Below, piece after piece: positions 1 through 7,994 of a DNA stretch of 30,760 bases. The position numbers and the translations under genes were made by a program. Numbering within the stretch: position 1 is the first letter of the stretch; each line of letters starts with the position of its first letter. This DNA is from an uncultured Oscillospiraceae bacterium (GTDB taxonomy: Bacteria > Bacillota > Clostridia > Oscillospirales > JAAYXM01). The notes under the pieces were generated by a model, which worked only from the letters and a program-made list of their open reading frames with translations, was not told where the DNA came from and made no database searches. The stretch is from NCBI GenBank assembly GCA_934446465.1, contig CAKSEF010000016.1, forward strand, positions 1-30,760, in the 5' to 3' direction.

Positions 1-82
1 CCGTGAAAAGTACCGTTTGCTTCGTCTATGCGCTTGTAAACGCGCGCATTACGTCTCCGCAGCACTATCAACTTTTCACGGC
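1..82. repeat. 11-bp inverted repeat with long loop, T-run after it
   Basis: The first 11 bases (CCGTGAAAAGT) recur as their inverse complement at about 71-81, separated by roughly 60 bases, and the right arm is followed by GCGTTTTTT. This could be the 3' end of an RNA or gene lying left of the window, or a tiny mobile-like palindrome. The window edge prevents a decision. No protein-coding gene is convincing here. Confidence 0.4.
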
Positions 83-113
83 GTTTTTTATCTAAACCGT
101 TTTTCCCCGTTCA

Positions 114-148
114 AAAAAACACACCAGCCGAAGGTTGGTGTGTTTTTT
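114..148. terminator. Bidirectional hairpin terminator
   Basis: Stem AAAAAACACACCAGCC pairs with GGTTGGTGTGTTTTTT around a GAA loop, with one G-T wobble. There is an A-run on the left and a T-run on the right, so it could end transcripts from either side. It lies about 140 bases downstream of the minus-strand deacylase gene. Confidence 0.75.
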
Positions 149-252
149 CTTTGTGGCAAGACGGGCAGATGAGAACAGGACGGCGCACCGCAGTGCGCAA
201 AAAGCCTCTCGGCGCGGAAAATTTCAGGTTTCGCCCGTTCAGGCTTTTATTC
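149..252. other. Gene-free gap between two terminators
   Basis: This stretch contains no supported gene. It holds a short hairpin (GCGCAC-CGCA-GTGCGC near 184-199) nested inside complementary GACGGGC / GCCCGTT arms (about 162-168 and 232-238). It might fold as a structured RNA on either strand, but I see no promoter or recognised RNA family. Confidence 0.3.
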
Positions 253-291
253 AAAAACAGGCGCGCGTGATATACACGCGCGCCTGTTTTT
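253..291. terminator. Strong bidirectional terminator after the deacylase gene
   Basis: Arms AAAAACAGGCGCGCGTG (253-269) and its exact complement (275-291) enclose a 5-base loop. On the minus strand the hairpin starts at the stop codon of the YbaK-like gene and ends in TTTTT, so it is the natural end of the fprA / glycosidase-like / deacylase operon. Confidence 0.85.
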
Positions 292-823
292 ACAGCCTTA
301 CCGTCATAAAAGCGTTGCCGAGTGCGGGAATTATCTTCTCCGTAAAGTCTTTTGTTTTAACGCGGAGACTCGATGTGTTTATGCACGGGTGCATTCCTAC
401 ATACTCGCCCTTGAGCACATCTTCGTCTATAAGGAGCTTTACGGCGTTCCCGCTGTCGTTCATGAGCCCCAGCACACTCACCGACCCCGGGGTTATGTCG
501 AGGTATTTTTCCATGTACTCCGCTTTCGCGAAAGACAGACGGGACGAGCCTATCTGCGCGGAAATATCCTTTGTCTTAAACACCTTGTCCCCCGGTATCA
601 TAAGCAGATAAAAATCCGTCTCCTGCCTATTGCAGAGGAACAGGTTCTTGCATATCGTCGCGCCGAGTAATTTGTCTATCTCCTCGCAGACCTCCATCGT
701 CATCGCAGGCTCATGGTCTATCCTTTCATACTCCACACTGAGACCGTCAAGAAAGTCATATGTGCGTATTTCCTTTGCAAGGCGTCCGTCCGAGCTTTTG
801 GGTCTGCCCTTTTCAAGAATCAT
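290..823 (-). CDS. YbaK/ProX-family aminoacyl-tRNA deacylase
   Basis: The 177-aa protein matches the YbaK / ProXp / PrdX fold. Members hydrolyse mischarged tRNAs, typically Ala- or Cys-tRNA(Pro), in trans in the cytoplasm. Family hallmarks visible are GATICKNLFL around residue 54, with the conserved lysine, then a FLLMIPGDK-like strand, SSRLSFA (about 93-99) and the GSVSVLGLMND segment that closes the pocket. The length is slightly above the usual 150-170 aa. Its ATG overlaps the stop of the upstream 762-aa gene by four bases (ATGA), indicating translational coupling. The substrate (Ala versus Cys) cannot be told from sequence alone. A strong terminator follows immediately. Confidence 0.88.
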   Translation of the reverse strand: MILEKGRPKSSDGRLAKEIRTYDFLDGLSVEYERIDHEPAMTMEVCEEIDKLLGATICKNLFLCNRQETDFYLLMIPGDKVFKTKDISAQIGSSRLSFAKAEYMEKYLDITPGSVSVLGLMNDSGNAVKLLIDEDVLKGEYVGMHPCINTSSLRVKTKDFTEKIIPALGNAFMTVRL

Positions 824-3108
824 CTTTTTTCACTCTTTTCGAAATTTAGTATCAGCTCTTTCACTTCTCCGTCCGTGCTCTTCAGCACCGTTTCACCGCA
901 CGGTGTTTTGAAAATCACGTCATGTTCTATACAGTAGTAAAGCGTGTCGCTTTCCTCCGTGAGCACCGCAGTTCCGTCCTTTATACGGCACGATGAAACT
1001 ATGTAATGCCCGTCGGCGCACTCGTGCAGAAATGCCTTTTTGAGTACTGTTTCCTCCATGCACTTGAATATTTCGTGCACGTCGTTATCACAGGCTCCGC
1101 CCTGATTATCCACCGATATGCAGGAATTGTCCTCACAAATCAGCGGACAGGTTTCATATCCGCCCATGACCTTTTGCGTTCCCGGTCTGTACCAGCCGGA
1201 AATCATGTCTATATATTCCTCGCCGAATGTTCTCTGTTCGTATTTTCCGCGGTATGCGGGTTCAGTGCATACATTGCTTTCGTACCCGTCGTTTACAGGC
1301 TTTTCGATGTCGGCAATCATCACCTTTCCCTTCACCTGCGGGTCTCCCGCAAACGCCCAGCGGAGGTTTCCGTCGGAATCCATGAGCTGAACGCAAGCGC
1401 CCATGAGGTTGAGAAGCTCGGAGAGGTATTTTTCCCTTCCCGTGAGCAGATAAAGATAATACTTTGCATATGCGCTCCACGCACTCCACCCGTGCGGGCT
1501 GTTCATGAAATTCGCAAGCACCATAACATCATACTGCCCCTCCCAGAACCGCAGTGAACCTCCGTTCATACGGCAGTCGGGGATTATGTTTTGCTCAAGG
1601 CACGAGTGTATGTCTATCATATGCTCTGCCGCCTCTGTGTACGGTCTGCGCTCGTCGGGCTTCAGCGTCAGCGCAAAGCCCGCAATCTGAAGCGCCGAAC
1701 AGGAAATCATTCCGTCCTCAAGCGTATGCTCGCCCTCCGTTCCTATGCACTCAAGGTTTTTCACAAGCTCGTCTACAGCTCTCTTTGCCGAAGCATAGTG
1801 GAGCTTTGCCTGCTTTTCGAGATATTCGTCTCCGCTTTTTTCTTCGGCCTCGGCAAGCTCGAGCATTGATTTTGCAACATATATTACGCAGGTATAGTGT
1901 GTTTCCCTGTTCCTGTACGCACCGTCGGGCGTCTGTCTCGACATTATAAAATCGCCTATTTCGGATGCGCGCATGAGGTCTTTTATGTCATTTTTTGCCC
2001 CATACCTGTCTACAAGCACCGACACGAGCGCCGACATATTCTGTATTCTGTTCGGCGCCGTCTTCGGAAATTTTTTCTCCTCATCCCAGATAAGCGGAAA
2101 AACTTCGTCAAAATACGAATTTATCGCATTGTCCTCCGCCGCGTTCGGGCAATGACGCGCCGCAAGAAATCCCGAAAAGAACCCGTACCAGCTCTCGCAG
2201 TGGGTAGATGCCTTCTGCGGTTTCAGAAGCGCTTCGTGCCTTGCGTATCTGAGGTAATCCATCCACGGCCTTCGGCAGAAAAACTTCGCCTGCGCGCTCT
2301 TTCCGCTGCCGTCCGTAAGCGTGAGCGTGTAAACTCCGCTTTCCGGAAGTGCCGACACCTCCGTGCTTTTTTCTCCGCACGGAGTTTCCCACATAACCGA
2401 ACTGCCGTTTGCAAGCAGTGTGAGTCTCGGAGTTTCCCCCGAATCAAGCGTATATTTTTCCGCCGATATCATCGGAAGTCCGCATACTTCATGAATCGCC
2501 TTTGCTGCGCTCTCGCCCTTATGCAGGGGTATTATGCGCAGGTCAAACACATACTCCTCTCCGCACAAAAGCGTGTCCTGCCCGTGAGGATGCCTTTCGG
2601 GGAGCTTGCCGGACGCGAAGAAGTCGACGTCCGCCGTGTAAATCCTGTGCCCGAAATCTTGCCCGTGTCTGTTATATTCAAGATGATATGACGCGGCGGG
2701 ACATGCGGAGGCAATCGCGAACCTTTCTCCGCGCGGGTTTTCAAAGTACCCCCACATATGGGTCTTTTCACAGCGCAGAAGCGTCGGAAAAAACTTGTCG
2801 TTCCAATCGGGACAGCCTTCCATATAGCAGTCTATCCCCGTTCTCAGACCGATTCTCTCTGCCGTTATGTCCTTTTCCGAGATATTTTTGACGACGGAGC
2901 GGATAATTGCCCCGCGCTCCGCTTTCAAATATGAAAGCTTGAATCCGATGCCCCCGTACTCCCCGCAGAGCCCGTCCGCAGTCTCATACATGGGAACATC
3001 ACAGTCGCCGACGTAAAAGCCTATCCCGCGGTCGGTTCTGAAATTTATGCTGTATTCGTCGGTCTGTATTTTTGTGAGTCTGCCGTTTGTCTTGGAGAAC
3101 GCAATCAT
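820..3108 (-). CDS. Six-hairpin-glycosidase-like protein, unknown substrate
   Basis: This 762-aa protein has no signal peptide, so it is probably cytoplasmic. Residues 1 to about 275 look like beta-sandwich domains (many short strands, a CGEEYVFDLRIIPLH segment). From about 280 to 650 there is a Trp/Tyr-rich helical region with repeated helix pairs (SWYGFFSGF, QTPDGAYRNRETHYTC, SGDEYLEKQAK, WSAWSAYAKYYLYLLTG) typical of an (alpha/alpha)6 toroid as found in six-hairpin glycosidases and polysaccharide lyases. Acidic residues are plentiful, but I cannot assign a catalytic pair or a CAZy family. A short C-terminal beta region follows. It starts 4 bases after fprA and overlaps the deacylase start, so it sits in the middle of a tight operon. 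The fold assignment is inference; the reaction is unknown. Confidence 0.72.
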   Translation of the reverse strand: MIAFSKTNGRLTKIQTDEYSINFRTDRGIGFYVGDCDVPMYETADGLCGEYGGIGFKLSYLKAERGAIIRSVVKNISEKDITAERIGLRTGIDCYMEGCPDWNDKFFPTLLRCEKTHMWGYFENPRGERFAIASACPAASYHLEYNRHGQDFGHRIYTADVDFFASGKLPERHPHGQDTLLCGEEYVFDLRIIPLHKGESAAKAIHEVCGLPMISAEKYTLDSGETPRLTLLANGSSVMWETPCGEKSTEVSALPESGVYTLTLTDGSGKSAQAKFFCRRPWMDYLRYARHEALLKPQKASTHCESWYGFFSGFLAARHCPNAAEDNAINSYFDEVFPLIWDEEKKFPKTAPNRIQNMSALVSVLVDRYGAKNDIKDLMRASEIGDFIMSRQTPDGAYRNRETHYTCVIYVAKSMLELAEAEEKSGDEYLEKQAKLHYASAKRAVDELVKNLECIGTEGEHTLEDGMISCSALQIAGFALTLKPDERRPYTEAAEHMIDIHSCLEQNIIPDCRMNGGSLRFWEGQYDVMVLANFMNSPHGWSAWSAYAKYYLYLLTGREKYLSELLNLMGACVQLMDSDGNLRWAFAGDPQVKGKVMIADIEKPVNDGYESNVCTEPAYRGKYEQRTFGEEYIDMISGWYRPGTQKVMGGYETCPLICEDNSCISVDNQGGACDNDVHEIFKCMEETVLKKAFLHECADGHYIVSSCRIKDGTAVLTEESDTLYYCIEHDVIFKTPCGETVLKSTDGEVKELILNFEKSEKR

Positions 3109-3112
3109 TGTA

Positions 3113-4270
3113 TTATTCCTTTTCGCAAAGTTTTTTTGCCATTTTCTTTATCTGTGCCCTGTTTTCATCGCTCATGGACGATTTTACCGTTACCGTATCA
3201 AGCCATGTGATATTTTTGCTCTTTTCAAACATTACGCGCATGACCTTTCCCGCCGTGGGCGCCCATGAACCGTTTTCAATAAGCGCTATTGTCCTGTTCT
3301 GATAATTGCGCTCGGTAAGGTGATCTATGAACTGCTTCATGAACGGGAAAATGTCGGCATTGTATGTAGTCGTTGCGAGGACGAGCTTACCGTATCTGAA
3401 CGCGTCCTCAACCGCCTCCGCCATATCGGAGCGCGCAAGGTCGCAGAGCACGACCTTCGGGCAGTTTGCCTGCCTGAGCTCCTCGGCAAGAAGCTCGGCC
3501 GCAAGCTTGGTATGTCCGTATACAGATGTATATGCAATCATGACCCCTTCGCTTTCAACGCCGTATGACGACCAGATGTTATAGAGGTTGAAGAAGTATT
3601 CGAGGTCGCCGTCGAGAACCGGCCCGTGGAGCGGACAGATTGTTTTTATATCAAGTGCCGACGCCTTCTTAAGGAGCGACTGCACCTGAGCTCCGTACTT
3701 GCCGACAATTCCGAAATAATATCTTCTCGCCTCGCATGCCCAGTCGTCCTCATCGTCGAGCGCGCCGAACTTGCCGAATGCGTCGGCAGAGAAAAGGACC
3801 TTGTCCGCACTGTCGTATGTTACCATTACCTCGGGCCAATGCACCATCGGGGCAAAGACGAATGTGAGAGTATGCTTTCCGAGACTCAGCGTTTCGCCGT
3901 CGGCGACTACTTTTTTTCTGCCGTTTAAGTCAATGTCAAAGAAGCTGTCAATCATTGCGAAAGTTTTTGCGTTTCCGACAATGCTTGCGGACGGGTATTT
4001 TTCCGCAAATTTATCTATGTTGGCCGAATGGTCGGGTTCCATGTGCTGGATTATGAGATAGTCGGGACTTCTCCCGTCAAGCGCCTTTTCGAGATTTGCG
4101 AGCCAGCTGTCCCCGAAGTGCTTGTCAACCGTATCAAAAACTGCGATTTTTTCGTCCTTCAGCATATATGAGTTATATGCCATTCCGCTCGGGACGACAT
4201 ACTGTCCCTCAAACAGGTCTATGTCGTAATCGCTTACGCCGATGTGAAAAATGTCCTTCGTGATAATCAT
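3113..4270 (-). CDS. fprA: FprA-type flavodiiron protein (O2/NO reductase)
   Basis: The 385-aa protein has the class A flavodiiron layout: an N-terminal metallo-beta-lactamase-like domain (about 1-245) and a C-terminal flavodoxin domain (about 248-385). The diiron motif H76-x-E78-x-D80-H81 is intact, and a further ligand-region histidine appears in the MVHWPEVM segment. The flavodoxin FMN loop TSVYGHT is clear, and no rubredoxin extension is present. Such proteins reduce O2 to water and/or NO to N2O in the cytoplasm of anaerobes, taking electrons from rubredoxin or ferredoxin. It is first in a probable three-gene operon and has a good sigma-A promoter upstream. O2 versus NO preference cannot be read from sequence. 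Confidence 0.95.
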   Translation of the reverse strand: MIITKDIFHIGVSDYDIDLFEGQYVVPSGMAYNSYMLKDEKIAVFDTVDKHFGDSWLANLEKALDGRSPDYLIIQHMEPDHSANIDKFAEKYPSASIVGNAKTFAMIDSFFDIDLNGRKKVVADGETLSLGKHTLTFVFAPMVHWPEVMVTYDSADKVLFSADAFGKFGALDDEDDWACEARRYYFGIVGKYGAQVQSLLKKASALDIKTICPLHGPVLDGDLEYFFNLYNIWSSYGVESEGVMIAYTSVYGHTKLAAELLAEELRQANCPKVVLCDLARSDMAEAVEDAFRYGKLVLATTTYNADIFPFMKQFIDHLTERNYQNRTIALIENGSWAPTAGKVMRVMFEKSKNITWLDTVTVKSSMSDENRAQIKKMAKKLCEKE

Positions 4271-4299
4271 AGTCTTTCTTCCTTTCGAGTGATACCTTA

Positions 4300-4328
4300 A
4301 TTTTACTTTTGAGATGTTGCTTTGTCAA
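4300..4328 (-). promoter_or_regulatory. Promoter of fprA operon
   Basis: Minus-strand TTGACA (4323-4328) and TAAAAT (4300-4305) are separated by 17 bases, and a GAAAGGAAG ribosome-binding region precedes the fprA ATG. The DUF11 gene diverges from the same gap. Confidence 0.75.
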
Positions 4329-4390
4329 GTGTCAGTATGGAACATACATTCATATTATATAGCGTAAACCAATATTAGGAGGCTATATTT

Positions 4391-5245
4391 ATGGCGACCT
4401 TTACAAATCAGGCAACGCTTTCGTACAATGACACTGTTACGAACTCGAATGTCGCCGTCGGAGAGATTCTCGACGTTCTCACCATGACAAAAACGGCAGT
4501 TTCTCCGACGTATTCGGAAAACAACGACGTAACTTATGTTATAAGCATAGTGAACGCGGGAAGCACCGCGTTCAACGGACTCACACTCACAGACAACCTC
4601 GGCGCATATGCGTTTGAAACTCTTACACTCTATCCGCTCGCTTACAAGGCAGGCTCCCTGCGCTATTATGTAAACGGTGTTTTGCAGACGTCCCCGACAG
4701 TAACATCGGAACAGCTTCTCAGAATCAGCGGAATTAACGTCCCTGCGGGCGGGAATGCAATAATCATATACGAAGCAGAGGCAACGGGCTTTGCTCCGCG
4801 CGCGGCGGCAGGCTCTATAACCAATACGGCAACGCTCACGGCAGAGGGGCTTTCCGCACCTATCACGGCTTCCGAGACAGTGCGCGTATCCGAGACACCT
4901 GCACTCTCTATTTCAAAGTCATTAAGCCCCACAACTGTTACGGAAAACGGAAGAATAACCTATACGTTCGTGATTCAGAACAACGGCAACACGGCGGCAA
5001 CCGCCTCCGACAACGCAGTCATAACCGACACGTTCTCACCCATTCTTTCAAATATTTCCGTTACGTTCAACGGCAACCCGTGGCAGGCTCCCGCAAACTA
5101 CACCTATAACACGGCAACGGGCGAGTTTGAGACCGTCGCCGGACAGATTTCCGTTCCCGCCGCGACCTACACGCGCGACCCCGTAAGCGGGAGGCTTATA
5201 ACCACACCCGGCATTTCAACTCTCACGGTCTCGGGAAATATCTGA
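4391..5245 (+). CDS. DUF11-repeat protein without signal peptide
   Basis: This 284-aa, Thr/Asn/Ser-rich, nearly all-beta protein contains two DUF11-type (conserved repeat) Ig-like units. The first begins near residue 30 (TMTKTAVSPTYSENNDVTYVISIVN), the second near 173 (ISKSLSPTTVTENGRITYTFVIQNNG). DUF11 repeats are usually found in large surface proteins. Here the start is fixed by AGGAGG (4377-4382) eight bases before the ATG, and there is no signal peptide, TM anchor, LPXTG or SLH domain. Export is therefore not evident. The cysteine-free composition fits a structural or adhesive role. The gene stands alone, divergent from fprA, and ends before a bidirectional terminator. Function unknown. 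Confidence 0.85.
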   Translation: MATFTNQATLSYNDTVTNSNVAVGEILDVLTMTKTAVSPTYSENNDVTYVISIVNAGSTAFNGLTLTDNLGAYAFETLTLYPLAYKAGSLRYYVNGVLQTSPTVTSEQLLRISGINVPAGGNAIIIYEAEATGFAPRAAAGSITNTATLTAEGLSAPITASETVRVSETPALSISKSLSPTTVTENGRITYTFVIQNNGNTAATASDNAVITDTFSPILSNISVTFNGNPWQAPANYTYNTATGEFETVAGQISVPAATYTRDPVSGRLITTPGISTLTVSGNI

Positions 5246-5312
5246 TACAGCACAACAATTAAGCGCAATTCAAAGCACGGAGAAATGACTGTGCATAAAA
5301 ACGAATAAAAAG

Positions 5313-5344
5313 AAAAACGGTGTAAATTTTTTTACACCGTTTTT
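5313..5344. terminator. Bidirectional terminator between convergent genes
   Basis: AAAAACGGTGTAAA pairs perfectly with TTTACACCGTTTTT around a 4-T loop. It separates the plus-strand DUF11 gene from the minus-strand PrsA-like gene and can serve both. A second, weaker hairpin (GGCCTC/GAGGCC, about 5358-5377) lies between it and the PrsA-like stop. Confidence 0.88.
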
Positions 5345-5414
5345 GATTCCCAAAGGGGGCCTCCCTGCACAGAGGCCTTGAGTGTTCTGTTTTATAACCG
5401 GCTTTTCGGCAGTC

Positions 5415-6569
5415 TTACTTTTCTGCCGAACCGCCTTCTGACGGGATTGCCTTGCCCGACTCAATTCCGCCCGACGCCTCATTTTCGTGGTCATGACCGT
5501 CGTCCTGCGCAGAATTATCCTGGCCGTTATCGGAGTCTGTTCCGTCGGCGCTTATGCCGAGGATGCTCAATACGTCAATTTTATCGTAGTCCTTTGATTT
5601 TTCTATTGTTACGCCTTCCATGAAGCCCGTCATTTCTTCCGTGAACTTCGTCATTCCCATTTCGCTTGAAAGCGCGTCTTTATTCTCGTTTATTGCGTTC
5701 GCATCAAGCGGGTATCTCTTTATGATATGGAAGCCGTAGGTCGATGTGATAACATCGCTTATGCCGTTAACGGGCAGTGCGGCGGATGCCTTTGTAAACT
5801 CGCTAATCATCTGAGAGGACTTTGAAATTGTGTATCCGTCCTTATCAATTACATAGCCGAGGGCGTTATCCGTCATTCCCGGATCTTCGCCGTTTTCCTT
5901 TACGAGCGTTTCAAAATCAACACCGCCCTTTGCCTTCGCGGCGATTTCCTCTGCCTTCTTTTTCTTATCGGCGTAGTCGGAATCGGATGACTGCGCCTGA
6001 ATGAGAACGTGCTTTACGCGGTAGTAGTTATCACCGAGCGTGGACGCCATTTCCTCGGTTGTCGGCGCAAACTCGCCGTCGCCCGTAAAAAGCTCCTTAT
6101 AGAGCTTTGTGTAAATCTGCTGGCGCTCCATATAGTAATCAAAGTATGCTTCGCTCATATGCTGTTCGGCAAGAGAGTCAAGAAATTCCTTCTTACCGCC
6201 CATGCTCTCTATCTGAGAGTCCTTGTTTGCCTTAATGGTTTCTCTGTCGGCTTTTTCGAGCTTGACATTGTGCTCCTTTGCATAGAGCGCAACCGCCTCA
6301 AATTCCTTAATGAGAGACTCGGCGTTCTCCTTTAGGAGGTCTGCGCCCGTCTTGCCGTCGGAAAGCTCCTGCTTGAGCAAATCCTCCGTAAATCCGTAAT
6401 TCTGCTGGAAATAAACGTATGTCTGCGCGACCGCGCCGTTATATACTTCTTCCGAAATCTTGTTGCCGTTCACCGTCATGACCGTCTTTGAGAACAACTG
6501 ACAGCCGGAAAGAAGCGAGCACACAAGAACGCCTGCAAGTGCGGCGGATAAAATTCTTACTTTTCTCAT
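5415..6569 (-). CDS. prsA: PrsA-like peptidylprolyl isomerase lipoprotein
   Basis: The 384-aa protein starts with a lipoprotein signal peptide (basic MRKVR, hydrophobic core, lipobox LLSGC with Cys23). A SurA-N-like helical region follows (about 30-170), then a parvulin PpiC domain (about 178-285; YRVKHVLIQA, DFETLVKENGEDPG and YGFHIIKR segments). The C-terminal tail is Asp/Gly/Ser-rich with a His cluster (about 345-384). PrsA proteins are anchored outside the cytoplasmic membrane and help fold secreted proteins. It is monocistronic, with its own promoter and a terminator beyond. The symbol is given by family; orthology to a particular PrsA is not proven. Confidence 0.9.
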   Translation of the reverse strand: MRKVRILSAALAGVLVCSLLSGCQLFSKTVMTVNGNKISEEVYNGAVAQTYVYFQQNYGFTEDLLKQELSDGKTGADLLKENAESLIKEFEAVALYAKEHNVKLEKADRETIKANKDSQIESMGGKKEFLDSLAEQHMSEAYFDYYMERQQIYTKLYKELFTGDGEFAPTTEEMASTLGDNYYRVKHVLIQAQSSDSDYADKKKKAEEIAAKAKGGVDFETLVKENGEDPGMTDNALGYVIDKDGYTISKSSQMISEFTKASAALPVNGISDVITSTYGFHIIKRYPLDANAINENKDALSSEMGMTKFTEEMTGFMEGVTIEKSKDYDKIDVLSILGISADGTDSDNGQDNSAQDDGHDHENEASGGIESGKAIPSEGGSAEK

Positions 6570-6610
6570 TATTACTGTCTCCTCTTTTCAGTGAATTCCA
6601 CTTTCAATAC

Positions 6611-6639
6611 ATTATAACAAAAGTTTTCAGAAAAAGCAA
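6611..6639 (-). promoter_or_regulatory. Promoter of PrsA-like gene
   Basis: Minus-strand TTGCTT (6634-6639), 17-base spacer and perfect TATAAT (6611-6616). GAGGAGA follows before the ATG. Confidence 0.72.
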
Positions 6640-6736
6640 ACAAAAGATTGTAAAAAAATTGTGGACAGGAAAAGACATAAATTATCCGCCTTTGGGAATA
6701 ATGGGACAATATAAATCGTAAACGGAGGCGGTCTTT

Positions 6737-7444
6737 TTGGAGGTAGTGCGTGTTATCGGCACGAGTATTCTCTCTGCGGTTGTTCTTTTCCTTCTTACGA
6801 AGCTCATGGGAGAGAAGCAGATATCGCAGTTATCGCTCTTTGACTATGTAACGGGAATAACTATCGGTTCAATCGCGGCGGAAATGGCGACGGAGCTTGA
6901 GAAAAATCCGATAGACGCAATCGCCGCCATGGCAGTGTATGCGCTTCTGGCGTTTTTCATATCGGTATGCACGTCAAAATCCGTCAAGGCACGGAAAATC
7001 TTAAACGGACGCGAGCTGATACTCATGGACAACGGCGTAATATTCCGCGAAAACATGAAAACGGCGAAGCTCGACATAGCCGACCTCCAGACGCTTGCGC
7101 GGATTGCGGGGTATTTCAACATGGCGGACATACAGACCGCCGTATTTGAACACAACGGCAGTGTGAGCTTCCTCCCGAAATCCTCCGCGCGTCCGGCTAC
7201 GCCGTCCGACTTAAAACTCGCGCCGAAGCAGGAGCATATAACCAGAAACGTCATACTTGACGGACACATTATGGAAAAAAATCTTGCGATGTGCGGAATT
7301 TCGCGCGAGAAGCTTCTCGCGGAGCTTCGCACCCTCGGCTACGACTCGCCTGCCGACGTCTATCTTGCCTCATGCGAAAACGACGGAACGATAACGGCGT
7401 ACCCGATTAGCTCAAATGCCCCGAACGGCGCGGGCTTCAACTGA
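6737..7444 (+). CDS. DUF421 (YetF/YcaP family) membrane protein
   Basis: The 235-aa protein has the DUF421 arrangement. There are hydrophobic segments at about 5-22 and 62-81 with the conserved GEKQISQLSLFDYVTGITIGS stretch between them, then a cytoplasmic alpha/beta domain (about 90-225) with the usual NGRELILMDNG and GYDSPADVYLASCENDG elements. The start is TTG: GGAGG at 6724-6728 sits eight bases upstream, and the TTG begins the hydrophobic segment in frame. Family members are small inner-membrane proteins; some Bacillus homologues (YetF, YrbG) are linked to spore traits, but no biochemical role is known. The cupin gene follows after 79 bases. Confidence 0.85.
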   Translation: MEVVRVIGTSILSAVVLFLLTKLMGEKQISQLSLFDYVTGITIGSIAAEMATELEKNPIDAIAAMAVYALLAFFISVCTSKSVKARKILNGRELILMDNGVIFRENMKTAKLDIADLQTLARIAGYFNMADIQTAVFEHNGSVSFLPKSSARPATPSDLKLAPKQEHITRNVILDGHIMEKNLAMCGISREKLLAELRTLGYDSPADVYLASCENDGTITAYPISSNAPNGAGFN

Positions 7445-7523
7445 TGTCCCGATTTTAGCTTTCGGTGCTTTTTCGGGCGCTCTCTTCATATACTTTACAA
7501 AGTGAGGAAAGGAGAGAGGGCTT

Positions 7524-7946
7524 ATGCAGAGAAACCGCCGCGATGATATTGAATTTGACCTGCGCGATTTCGGCGCGCGTCCGCAGATTTTCAATGTTGC
7601 GCGTCTTTCACGGCTTAATCCGTACTATCGCACGGCGCTGTGGACGGGAGATTACCTCCAGCTCACGCTCATGAGCATAAATGTTCGGGAGGATATAGGA
7701 CTCGAGGTGCATGAGGACACTGACCAATTCATACGGATAGAGAGCGGATATGCGCTTGTGGAAATGGGGTCTGAGCGCGACAATCTCAGCTTTTCCGCGC
7801 GTATAAACGCGAATTATGCCGTTGCTGTTCCTGCGGGAACGTGGCACAACATAACAAATATCGGGAGCACCCCGCTCAAGCTCTATTCAATCTACGCACC
7901 GCCGCATCATCCGTTCGGAACGGTAACGCCCGAAAAAACCGAATAA
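7524..7946 (+). CDS. Single-domain cupin protein
   Basis: This 140-aa protein is one double-stranded beta-helix. Cupin motif 1 is seen as GLEVHEDTDQFIRIESG (about 58-74), supplying His and Gln ligands. Motif 2 is PAGTWHNITN (about 107-116), supplying the last His. It resembles the mannose-6-phosphate isomerase type II-like cupins in overall length and in the conserved C-terminal APPHHPFGT. No substrate can be assigned. GGAAAGGAGAGAGGG precedes the ATG. It is probably cotranscribed with the DUF421 gene and ends in a strong terminator. Confidence 0.85.
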   Translation: MQRNRRDDIEFDLRDFGARPQIFNVARLSRLNPYYRTALWTGDYLQLTLMSINVREDIGLEVHEDTDQFIRIESGYALVEMGSERDNLSFSARINANYAVAVPAGTWHNITNIGSTPLKLYSIYAPPHHPFGTVTPEKTE

Positions 7947-7951
7947 CATTC

Positions 7952-7994
7952 CTCCCCCGCCTCATTTGACATGAAGCGGGGGAGATAATTATTT
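7952..7994 (+). terminator. Terminator after cupin gene
   Basis: CTCCCCCGC (7952-7960) pairs with GCGGGGGAG (7976-7984), followed by AT-rich sequence and TTTTTT. The tail overlaps the end of the minus-strand P-loop gene; the minus side has no T-run. Confidence 0.75.

Noticed and set aside
135..611. 158-codon plus-strand open frame
   Set aside because: Runs through two hairpin terminators and antisense to the YbaK-like gene; no domain.
1897..2691. 264-codon plus-strand open frame
   Set aside because: Antisense to the 762-aa protein; Arg/Cys-rich low-complexity translation with no family resemblance, typical of a shadow frame.
5358..5377. GGCCTC/GAGGCC hairpin
   Set aside because: Short stem without T-run; secondary to the main terminator at 5313-5344, so not listed as separate terminator.
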